Program-made: the position numbers and the translations under genes | Source: JBBQNY01 sp038330365 | GTDB lineage: Bacteria; Pseudomonadota; Gammaproteobacteria; Xanthomonadales; Ahniellaceae | NCBI GenBank assembly: GCA_038330365.1 | Contig: JBBQNY010000108.1 | Location: 1-9,517 of the forward strand | DNA: 9,517 nt | Direction: 5' to 3' | Notes under the pieces: model-generated | What the model was told of the DNA's origin: nothing | The model's input: the letters and a program-made list of their open reading frames with translations, nothing else | Database searches by the model: none | Shown here: one piece after another, positions 1 through 6,004 of the stretch | Numbering within the stretch: position 1 is the stretch's first letter | Layout of the letters: each line of letters opens with the position of its first letter

Positions 1-414
1 ATGGTGCCAGCCGTCGCGCACGGCGCCCTTGGCCTCGCTCCACGCCAGGCGGGAATCGCCCTTGACTTCGTTCCACTCGCGCTCGAGCTTGTTCTCGACC
101 TTCTCGAACGGCTCACGATTCTGCACGTAGCCGCGATAGCCGAGGCCGTAGGCCGGCTCGTAATCACGCCACTCGCGGCCGTCAGCGTAGTAGTCGGCCT
201 TGCGATAGTTGGTTTCCCAGTGCTTGTTGTACTCGGTGGGATTCACCACCTCGGCGATCGAGTCGCCGGCCTTGGAGCCGAGGATTCCGCCGATGATGCC
301 GCCCACTACAACTCCGATGGGTCCACCGGCTGCGCCCACGACCGCGCCTGTTGCCGCACCTGCCGCTGCACCTGCTCCTGAACCGAGATTATGGTCTTTT
401 TTGACGTCCGTCAT
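1..414 (-). CDS. Glycine-zipper protein, 3' end outside window
   Basis: This is the first 138 codons of a minus-strand gene that leaves the window at position 1, so its C-terminus is unseen. It starts MTDVKKDHNLGSG. Residues 11-50 are almost entirely Gly, Ala, Val and Ile in small-xxx-small spacing, a glycine-zipper type hydrophobic hairpin. After it comes a charged, aromatic part (about 58-138) with WRDYEPAYGLGYRGY (82-96) and a predicted amphipathic stretch rich in E, K, R and W (103-136). There is no Sec signal or lipobox before the zipper. The start is backed by AGGA about 9 nt upstream. Proteins with this zipper plus a W/Y-rich tail are usually small stress-associated membrane or envelope proteins of unknown biochemistry; assigning that role here is inference. 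No downstream partner is visible. Confidence 0.8.
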   Translation of the reverse strand, partial: MTDVKKDHNLGSGAGAAAGAATGAVVGAAGGPIGVVVGGIIGGILGSKAGDSIAEVVNPTEYNKHWETNYRKADYYADGREWRDYEPAYGLGYRGYVQNREPFEKVENKLEREWNEVKGDSRLAWSEAKGAVRDGWHH

Positions 415-640
415 GGTTTGAATCCTCGTTGTTGATGGATGTGTTGGCTCTGCCTGTCGGAAGAGCGAGCGCACATACTGGCGATGTGGATTTGTCTGGC
501 GCATGAACGCCGACGGGATCGTCGCATTGCGCTAGCCCCCTGTTCAGGTTGTTGACGCTTTGTGCCTTGCGACCCTTTCCATTTTTTCTTGAACGCAAGC
601 AACTGCGCAGCAGCCGTGAGCGAGCGGCCGCATTCGATTG

Positions 641-654
641 CTCCCGACCGGGAG
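641..654 (-). terminator. Short hairpin after the rsgA/QEGLA unit
   Basis: CTCCCG-AC-CGGGAG is a perfect inverted repeat lying about 30 nt beyond the stop codon of the QEGLA gene in its direction of transcription. It can fold as a 5-bp stem with a tetraloop. No T-run follows, so a classical intrinsic terminator is not supported. It may be a weak terminator, an RNA 3'-end stabiliser or a protein site. The rest of the 270-bp gap between 415 and 684 shows no gene or clear promoter. Confidence 0.3.
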
Positions 655-684
655 AGAAATGCGACGCATCAAGAAAGTGCCGCG

Positions 685-1962
685 TCAGGTGATGGGGACG
701 ACGTCCTCTTCCGCGAGACCCTCGAGACGGATGCTGTTGGCGAACAGCGAGAAGGCAAGCACTCCGGCGAGTCCCTTGGCGCGCTGCATCCACGGCGGCA
801 GATACTCCGGTGCGGCGATGTAACCCGAATCGAACCAGGGTTCCAGCCGCACGGCGTCGCCCAGCGTCATCTTGCCGGCACAGAGATTCCGGCACAGACC
901 GAGCTTGTGCTGCCGCAGCGCCCAGCGGAAGAACGTGTGCACGGACAGCAACCCGTGCAGGTACACCGTGTCCTTGGTGAAAGCCTCGCCGCCGGTCAGC
1001 GGCACCCCGCGGAACACCCGCATCGCCGAGTTGAAGCTGTCGGCGTCGCTCTGGCCCGCATCGCGGAAAAAACCGAATACCTCGATGAAGTCGGCACCTT
1101 CCATCGCCAGGTGAATGGCCTCGATGCGCAGCGAGATGCGCTGCATGCGCGCGATGTCGATGGATCCGGTGATGAGTTCGGCGAACGTGGCGAGCCCCTC
1201 CTGTGTCGCCGTGACGCGCGGGGAACTGAGCCCAAGACTGGAAAGGTTCGGCTGTTCACGACCATTGAGCGCCGTCAGCGAGTGCACGAAGGCTTCGTGT
1301 TCCAGCAACTGGTGCCAGTCGTATTCGGTGAAGCCGGTATAGGCACGCAGCCGGATACGCGTGGGTCCTGCCGCCGCCTTGGCCGTGAGATCGGGATCGA
1401 TCTCGACGCGCACCTTGTGACGGGTGAAGAACTTGTCGATCCGGTGCTCGAGTTCCTGCTTCACGATCTCGGCGGACAGAACGTAGCTGGCCTCGTTCTC
1501 GGCCAGCGACGGCATGACTTCGTCGGCGATGCGGATGAAGTGACGCGCGGCGTCGAGATTCGACTGCGTGGTGCCGGCAAGCGGATCTCCGGGACGACCG
1601 AACAGTTCGATCGAAAGCTGCGTCACGGCCGGTTGGCCGAGCGATTCGAGCAGCCGCGTGGTGGTATGGAAACAGGTCGCGGTCTGGTGGATGTAGTCCG
1701 CCACGGGATGTCCGAGCAGCCCGGCCGTGGCGTCGCGGATGGAGTCGAGTTCCGTCTGCACTTCGGTGAATTCGAGCTTGGGATACTGGATCTCGGGTAG
1801 CGCAGCGGCGCCCCGTCTGAAGCGCTCGAGAAAAGTTTCCTGCACTCCCGGTGGCCAGCTGACGGCTGCCAGCAGTCGCACATCGCGCACAGCCACGATC
1901 AGGCGCGCGTCGAGCGCCGCCAGGTGCGGCAGGAAATCCTCGTATCCAATGCGTTCCGCCAT
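685..1962 (-). CDS. QEGLA-motif (DUF1704) zinc-peptidase-like protein
   Basis: This 425-residue protein belongs to the family annotated as flavohemoglobin expression-modulating QEGLA motif protein (DUF1704). The signature is clear: HEAFVH at 222-227 gives an HExxxH metal site, and TQEGLA at 253-258 supplies the motif that names the family, with E255 the likely third zinc ligand. TKDTVYLHG follows at 329-337. The same fold and HExxxH-plus-Glu arrangement occurs in eukaryotic MATCAP tubulin tyrosine carboxypeptidases, so a metallo-carboxypeptidase activity is plausible, but the bacterial substrate is unknown. There is no signal peptide or membrane segment, so it is probably cytoplasmic. The start lies 3 bp after the rsgA stop, and its AGGAA ribosome site sits inside the last rsgA codons, so the two are probably co-transcribed. 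No flavohemoglobin gene is present in the window. The family call is firm; the activity is inference. Confidence 0.9.
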   Translation of the reverse strand: MAERIGYEDFLPHLAALDARLIVAVRDVRLLAAVSWPPGVQETFLERFRRGAAALPEIQYPKLEFTEVQTELDSIRDATAGLLGHPVADYIHQTATCFHTTTRLLESLGQPAVTQLSIELFGRPGDPLAGTTQSNLDAARHFIRIADEVMPSLAENEASYVLSAEIVKQELEHRIDKFFTRHKVRVEIDPDLTAKAAAGPTRIRLRAYTGFTEYDWHQLLEHEAFVHSLTALNGREQPNLSSLGLSSPRVTATQEGLATFAELITGSIDIARMQRISLRIEAIHLAMEGADFIEVFGFFRDAGQSDADSFNSAMRVFRGVPLTGGEAFTKDTVYLHGLLSVHTFFRWALRQHKLGLCRNLCAGKMTLGDAVRLEPWFDSGYIAAPEYLPPWMQRAKGLAGVLAFSLFANSIRLEGLAEEDVVPIT

Positions 1963-1965
1963 TTG

Positions 1966-2988
1966 CTAGTTTCCTGGTACGCGCCGACTGGCGCCCTGTC
2001 GTTGCGCCGCGGCCGCTTCGTCGCGGAGTTTCTGGAAATGCGCCCAGCGGGCGGTATCCAGGCGCCCTTCCTCAAGTGCCACGCGAATCGTGCAGCCGGG
2101 TTCATTGCTGTGTCCGCAGTCCGAGAAGCGGCAAGTACCGAGGAGGGCTTCCACGTCCTCGAACACGGCCAGCGACAGTGCTTCGTCTCCAAGCTTGAGC
2201 TCGCGCATACCGGGCGTGTCAATGAGGCAGGCGCCGCCCGGCAGTGGAATGAGTGCGCGATGGGTGGTGGTGTGGCGACCCCGCGAATCGTGTTCGCGCA
2301 CGGCCTGCGTGGCCTGCCGTTCGATGCCCAGCAGGCTGTTGGTGAGGGTCGACTTGCCCGCTCCGCTCGATCCCACCAGCACGGCGGTCGAACCGGCGCC
2401 GAGCCAGGGCGCAAGCGCGCGACCGGCTTCGAGCGTACGGGCATTGACGGCCAGCACCGGCACGCGCGCGGTCACCAGCGCGCGCACTTCCTCGACTCGC
2501 GCCGCCGTCTCGTCGCTCAGGTCCGCCTTGGTCAACACGATCACCGGCTGCGCGCCGCTGCGCTCGGCCAGCACCAGGTAGCGCTCAATGCGGCGCGGGT
2601 TGAAGTCGCCGTCGAGCCCGCAGACGATGAGGATCACATCGACGTTGGCGGCGATCAGCTGCTGTTCGCCGGATTCACCGGCAGCGCCGCGCACGAACGC
2701 AGTTCGGCGTGGAACGATCGACAGGATCAGGGTGTCGGGGAGCGTGTCGCCAAGTACCACCCAGTCGCCTACGCCGGGTCGGGTCCGTGGGTCGATGCCA
2801 CGGCGCCGCAGGGCGGCTGGCGGTTGCGCCGTGAATTCGCGGATGCCGTCGTGTACGCGGTAACCGTTCCGATGCTGGGCGATAACGCGCGCCAGCACGC
2901 CACCCGCGCCCGCGTCAGCGGTCGTGTGCGTATCTTCGTCGCGCCAACCGATTGCCCGGAGGTGCGCGGCCGTCACCGGCTCGGTCAT
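1966..2988 (-). CDS. rsgA: Ribosome small-subunit-dependent GTPase A
   Basis: This 340-residue circularly permuted GTPase acts in late 30S ribosome maturation, binding the decoding region and releasing on GTP hydrolysis. An N-terminal OB-fold region (about 28-95) is followed by the permuted GTPase motifs: G4 TKAD (153-156), then G1 GSSGAGKST (206-214), the switch region RGRHTTTH (236-243) and G3 DTPG (257-260). The C-terminal zinc knuckle is present as C286, C291, H293 and C299. All key residues are intact and the length is normal. The ATG at 2988 gives the expected N-terminus with an IGWR sequence at 13-16. No Shine-Dalgarno precedes it; instead a -10 hexamer lies 6 nt before the start codon, suggesting a leaderless mRNA. 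The downstream partner is the QEGLA peptidase-like gene, 3 bp away. Confidence 0.97.
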   Translation of the reverse strand: MTEPVTAAHLRAIGWRDEDTHTTADAGAGGVLARVIAQHRNGYRVHDGIREFTAQPPAALRRRGIDPRTRPGVGDWVVLGDTLPDTLILSIVPRRTAFVRGAAGESGEQQLIAANVDVILIVCGLDGDFNPRRIERYLVLAERSGAQPVIVLTKADLSDETAARVEEVRALVTARVPVLAVNARTLEAGRALAPWLGAGSTAVLVGSSGAGKSTLTNSLLGIERQATQAVREHDSRGRHTTTHRALIPLPGGACLIDTPGMRELKLGDEALSLAVFEDVEALLGTCRFSDCGHSNEPGCTIRVALEEGRLDTARWAHFQKLRDEAAAAQRQGASRRVPGN

Positions 2989-2994
2989 GCGCGG

Positions 2995-3022
2995 ATTCTA
3001 GGGTACCTCTGACCAATGTCAC
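2995..3022 (-). promoter_or_regulatory. Candidate leaderless promoter of rsgA
   Basis: Read on the minus strand, GTGACA (3022-3017; 5 of 6 to TTGACA) is followed after 16 bp by TAGAAT (3000-2995; 5 of 6 to TATAAT). The last base of the -10 is 7 nt before the A of the rsgA ATG, so the predicted transcription start falls on or next to the start codon. No purine-rich ribosome site exists in the 6-nt gap or at usable spacing upstream. What is seen is the hexamers and their geometry; leaderless transcription is inference. Confidence 0.55.
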
Positions 3023-3103
3023 GCCGTTCTCATGCGGACCATCAACCGGATCAAATGACTGGGCGATGTCCGGCCGGCCCTTGGCAGCCCGGTGGTTCAT
3101 GGC

Positions 3104-3125
3104 ACGCACACACGCAGTTGTGCGT
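3104..3125 (+). promoter_or_regulatory. Inverted repeat upstream of the DUF4345 gene
   Basis: ACGCACA (3104-3110) and TGTGCGT (3119-3125) are perfect 7-bp arms around an 8-nt centre, ending 38 bp before the DUF4345 start and lying in the rsgA/DUF4345 divergent gap. It could be a regulator site or an RNA hairpin in the leader. No convincing sigma-70 promoter was recognised for this gene. Confidence 0.3.
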
Positions 3126-3163
3126 AATGCACTTTCAAGCAGGCTTTTCGAGAGGAGTACTCC

Positions 3164-3580
3164 GTGCAGATTCAAACCCCGCCAGGCTGGACCCGATTCG
3201 TGCTGTTTCTGGCCGGGCTTGCCACCCTCGCGTTCGGCATTGTGCTCGCGCTCGATCCCGTCATGTGGCTGAGTCGCGCTGGCGTCAGCGTTGCGGCCGA
3301 TGCGGTCACGCGCATCGAGATCGGCGCGTTCTATGGCGGGCTTGAGATCGGACTCGGATTGCTGCTGTTGTCCGCTGCCTCGCAACGGCAGAGCGCGCGC
3401 CCGGGGCTCTGGCTGCTGCTGGCCAGCCACGGTGGCATAGGGCTCACACGACTGGCGCTGATGCTGGCAGGAGGCATCTACACCGGCTTCCTGATCGGCT
3501 CGGTGGCGTACGAGCTCACCTTCGCGTTGCTGGCTGCCATCGGTCTGCGCAGCCGACCGCGTTCGCGCAGTCGGCTTTAA
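3164..3580 (+). CDS. DUF4345 family small membrane protein
   Basis: This 138-residue protein has four predicted membrane helices at about 11-30, 54-72, 81-103 and 106-127, ending in an Arg/Ser-rich cytoplasmic-looking tail (129-138). The segment RIEIGAFYGGLEIG (50-63) matches the charged-helix plus Tyr-Gly-Gly signature typical of DUF4345. The biochemical function of the family is not known. Translation starts at a GTG chosen because a good AGGAG lies 6 nt upstream and because it gives a sensible first helix. Notably, that ribosome site is part of a perfect 10-bp palindrome, GGAGTACTCC (3154-3163), abutting the start codon. The gene is divergent from rsgA and convergent with the small gene that ends at 3620; it has no operon partner. 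The family call is good; a role cannot be stated. Confidence 0.85.
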   Translation: MQIQTPPGWTRFVLFLAGLATLAFGIVLALDPVMWLSRAGVSVAADAVTRIEIGAFYGGLEIGLGLLLLSAASQRQSARPGLWLLLASHGGIGLTRLALMLAGGIYTGFLIGSVAYELTFALLAAIGLRSRPRSRSRL

Positions 3581-3619
3581 TGTCCTTCCAGAGTTGCGGG
3601 CGGCGCCGACCCGAGGTCT

Positions 3620-3781
3620 TCAGCAGTCAAGTGGCAGTTGCTCGGTGGGTTTTCCGGCCGGATCGGCGAAGCCGTTGCCGGCATTGTCGAACTCGCCTTC
3701 ATCTTCCATCTGGTTCCACGCGGCCTGCATCGGTGCGTAGAGTGCATTGAACAGGATCTTTTCGAATGGCTGGTTGTTCAT
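3620..3781 (-). CDS. Small 53-residue protein of unknown function
   Basis: This encodes 53 residues starting MNNQPFEKILFNALYAPMQ and ending in TEQLPLDC. I do not recognise a family. The N-terminal half (5-25) is amphipathic with aromatic residues; the C-terminal half is acidic and rich in Gly, Asp and Pro, without membrane segment, signal or metal-binding cysteine pattern (one Cys, the last residue). The open frame extends 30 codons upstream to 3871, but the ATG at 3781 is preferred because GGAGG sits 6 nt before it and the upstream part has no ribosome site and overlaps the promoter region. The gene is divergent from alaA across a palindromic promoter-like sequence and converges with the DUF4345 gene. 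The strong ribosome site and codon quality make it a likely real gene. Confidence 0.65.
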   Translation of the reverse strand: MNNQPFEKILFNALYAPMQAAWNQMEDEGEFDNAGNGFADPAGKPTEQLPLDC

Positions 3782-3832
3782 GGGGTGCCTCCGGGTTGAC
3801 GGCGATCCAGCAAGAGGCCGGTTCGCACTGGT

Positions 3833-3850
3833 GTTGTAGTCAACTATAAC
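3833..3850. promoter_or_regulatory. Palindrome with back-to-back -10 elements
   Basis: GTTGTAGTCAACTATAAC is an imperfect palindrome: two 8-base arms around CA with seven of eight positions symmetric. It lies between the divergent 53-residue gene and alaA. The plus strand contains TATAAC (3845-3850) and the minus strand TATAGT preceded by TG at the extended -10 position. Both directions could therefore fire from nearly the same spot, and a dimeric regulator (the size and spacing would suit a MarR-type protein) could cover both. The -35 regions are poor. The bases are seen; the promoter and operator roles are inferred. Confidence 0.4.
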
Positions 3851-3993
3851 AGCGACTCGGAAAATGACCATAGGCTGAAAGTCACACTGCCATGCAATGT
3901 CCCCCTGGGAGCCTCGACCTGCCCGCGAATCCGCAGGGCGATCCGGGTAGCATCGCGCGTTTCCCGCTTGCGGCTAATTTTCAGGGCCCCTTG

Positions 3994-5244
3994 ATGAGTG
4001 CCACCCGCGCCCCCCACCCCGCGCAACGTCTGCGCGACGTCCGCTACGAGATCCGGGGGGAACTCTCGCGGCGGGCACACCAGATTGAAGCGCTCGGCCG
4101 CGCGGTCGTGCGTCTCAACATCGGCAATCCGGGACTGTTCGGATTCGACACACCTGCGCATCTGCGCGAGGCCGTTGCCCGCGGCCTGCCGGCCAGTGAG
4201 GCCTACTGCCACCAGCAGGGGCTTCCCGAGGCGCGCGAAGCAGTCGCGGAGCAGCAGGTGGAGCGGGGAGCGCCGGGCGCGCATCCCGAGCGCATCTTCA
4301 TCGGCAATGGCGTCAGCGAACTGATCGACATCGCCCTCAGGGGACTGCTCGATCCGGGTGATGAAGTGCTACTGCCGGCGCCGGACTACCCGCTCTGGAG
4401 TGCGGCGACGGTGCTCAATGGCGGCACGGCCGTGTATTACCCCTGCCTCGCAAGCAACGGCTTCGTGCCCAGCGTGGAGCACCTCGAAGCCCTGATCACG
4501 CCGCGCACGCGGGCGCTGGTGGTCATCAACCCCAACAACCCGACCGGAGCGGTGTATCCACTCGCAACCATTCGCGCTCTGGCCGATCTGGCGACACGCC
4601 ATCGACTGGTGTTGATGAGCGACGAGATCTACGACGGCGTCCTCTACGACGATGCGCGCTTCGAGCCCATCGCCGTGCACGCGCCGGACGCGCTGTGTCT
4701 TTCTTTCGGCGGACTTTCCAAGGTGCATCGTGCTTGCGGCTATCGGGCGGGCTGGCTCAGTGTTTCGGGCTCGCTCGCGGGCGCACAACCGTATCTGCAT
4801 GCGCTCGACCTGCTCGCCGCTCTCCGGCTCTGCGCCAACGTCGGCGCCCAATGGGCGATTGCGGCAGCGCTGCGAGGGCCCGACACCATCAGCCCGCTCA
4901 CGGCTCCCGGCGGACGGCTCCACGAGACGCGCCGGGCGGTGATTGCGGCGTGCGCCGGCAATCCGCTGATGGACCTGGTGACGCCGCAAGGGGCGCTGTA
5001 CGCCTTTCCCGGCGTCGACCCCGCACGCTGCCCGGATTTCGACGATCACGCGTTCGCGCTCGACCTGCTGGAGCGCGAAGCCGTACTGCTGGTTCCCGGT
5101 TCGAGCTTCAATGTTCCCTACCGCAATCACTTGCGGGTGACGCTGCTGCCGGACGCAGTGGTGATGGCGGAAGTGTTCGCACGAATCGCCCGCACCCTGT
5201 CCCGATACGCCGCGATCGAACCGGCGCGCCGGCATGTGGCGTGA
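3994..5244 (+). CDS. alaA: AlaA-type alanine/PLP aminotransferase
   Basis: This fold-type I PLP aminotransferase of 416 residues is close in pattern to E. coli AlaA (glutamate-pyruvate aminotransferase, alanine synthesis). Visible landmarks, numbered from this start: GNGVSEL (104-110), APDYPLW (129-135), NPNNPTG (179-185), DEIYD (210-214) with the cofactor Asp and Tyr, GLSK (240-243) with the Schiff-base K243, and R381 for the substrate carboxylate. The open frame continues to 3892, but those 34 extra residues have no ribosome site and no counterpart in AlaA; the chosen ATG begins 13 residues before LRDVRYEIRG and gives the family length. The ribosome site at 3994 is weak. The 212-bp gap upstream holds the palindromic promoter candidate. 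The stop overlaps the next gene by 11 bp. Alternative substrates (other 2-oxo acids) cannot be excluded. Confidence 0.9.
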   Translation: MSATRAPHPAQRLRDVRYEIRGELSRRAHQIEALGRAVVRLNIGNPGLFGFDTPAHLREAVARGLPASEAYCHQQGLPEAREAVAEQQVERGAPGAHPERIFIGNGVSELIDIALRGLLDPGDEVLLPAPDYPLWSAATVLNGGTAVYYPCLASNGFVPSVEHLEALITPRTRALVVINPNNPTGAVYPLATIRALADLATRHRLVLMSDEIYDGVLYDDARFEPIAVHAPDALCLSFGGLSKVHRACGYRAGWLSVSGSLAGAQPYLHALDLLAALRLCANVGAQWAIAAALRGPDTISPLTAPGGRLHETRRAVIAACAGNPLMDLVTPQGALYAFPGVDPARCPDFDDHAFALDLLEREAVLLVPGSSFNVPYRNHLRVTLLPDAVVMAEVFARIARTLSRYAAIEPARRHVA

Positions 5245-5920
5245 GCTGCGCCGCTGCACGGCGCTCATCGTGATGGCGGCGACACTGAGCGCCTGCGCCA
5301 CGACTGCGGAGAATGTGCGCTATCTCGCGCTGGGCGATTCCTACACGATCGGCGAGGGGGTGGCGCCCGCGCAGCGCTGGCCAGAAGTACTGGCGGCGCG
5401 ACTGCGCGCGGACGGAATCGCGATCGCGCCGCCGCACGTGGTGGCCCGCACCGGCTGGACCGTCGCCGAACTCGATGCCGCCCTGGATGCGGAGCGGCTC
5501 GAGGGTCCTTTCGACCTGGTGACGCTGCTGATCGGAGTGAACGATCAGTATCGGGGCGGCGATGCCGGAAGTTACCGGCCGCAACTGCGGGCGATGCTCC
5601 GCCGCGCCATCGATTTCGCCGGCGCGCGCCCGAGCCGGGTAATACTGGTGTCGATTCCCGACTGGGGCGCGACGCGCTTCGGTGCCCAGGACGCGCGCGG
5701 GGCTGCAGCCATCGGCACGGCGATCGACGCCTTCAATGCCGCGGCGCGTGCCGAAGCCGACGCAGTCAACGTGGTGTTCGTCGATATCACCGGCGTTTCG
5801 CGTTCCGCGGCGCAGCGCTCGCAGTTGACGGACGACGGCCTGCATCCGGGCCCGACGCAATATGCGGCGTGGGTGTCCCGGATCGAACCGCATGTGCGCG
5901 CCGCGCTCGCTCTGCCGTGA
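5234..5920 (+). CDS. SGNH/GDSL hydrolase lipoprotein
   Basis: This 228-residue predicted lipoprotein esterase or acyl-hydrolase has a short charged N-terminus, a hydrophobic stretch and lipobox LSAC with C21, so it should be exported and lipid-anchored. The SGNH blocks are all present: GDSY (34-37) with nucleophile S36, the oxyanion Gly in RTGWT (G74), GVND (101-104) with N103, and DGLH (201-204) with catalytic D201 and H204. It resembles the TesA/Tap-like SGNH proteins that hydrolyse esters, thioesters or O-acetyl groups; the substrate is unknown. The ATG lies inside the last codons of alaA (11-bp overlap) with no strong ribosome site of its own, pointing to translational coupling. No residue of the catalytic set is missing. 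The metabolic link to alanine aminotransferase is not obvious. Confidence 0.9.
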   Translation: MWRELRRCTALIVMAATLSACATTAENVRYLALGDSYTIGEGVAPAQRWPEVLAARLRADGIAIAPPHVVARTGWTVAELDAALDAERLEGPFDLVTLLIGVNDQYRGGDAGSYRPQLRAMLRRAIDFAGARPSRVILVSIPDWGATRFGAQDARGAAAIGTAIDAFNAAARAEADAVNVVFVDITGVSRSAAQRSQLTDDGLHPGPTQYAAWVSRIEPHVRAALALP

Positions 5921-5932
5921 ACCGTCCCGTCG

Positions 5933-5961
5933 GACGCGCGCACTTGTGTCGCGCGCCCGTC
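5933..5961 (+). terminator. GC-rich hairpin after the SGNH gene
   Basis: Starting 13 nt after the SGNH stop, GACG plus CGCGC pairs with GCGCG plus CGTC, and AC pairs with GT around a TTGT loop, giving about 11 bp with two small bulges. No T-run follows. It may be a Rho-type or leaky terminator, or a processing hairpin, separating the alaA/SGNH pair from the glutaredoxin fusion gene. Confidence 0.35.
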
Positions 5962-6004
5962 GCCCCGATCTCTGGATCTTTCCGTGTTGCCTTCTGGAGT
6001 TGCG

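Noticed and set aside
1..381. Plus-strand 126-codon open frame at the left edge
   Set aside because: It is antisense to the glycine-zipper gene, and its end is Cys/Arg-rich nonsense; the minus-strand frame has a ribosome site and protein-like sequence.
562..3012. Two long plus-strand open frames (562-1800 and 1924-3012) opposite the QEGLA and rsgA genes
   Set aside because: They are antisense shadows in GC-rich DNA: Arg/His/Gly-heavy, no recognisable domain, while the minus strand encodes two clear families.
3782..3871. N-terminal extension of the 53-residue gene by 30 codons
   Set aside because: It would overlap the palindromic promoter region and lacks a ribosome site, whereas the internal ATG has GGAGG at ideal spacing.
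3892..3993. N-terminal extension of alaA by 34 codons
   Set aside because: No ribosome site at 3892, and the extra residues have no counterpart in AlaA-type enzymes.
4369..5301. A 310-codon minus-strand open frame opposite alaA
   Set aside because: Shadow of the aminotransferase gene; low-quality composition and no ribosome site or domain.
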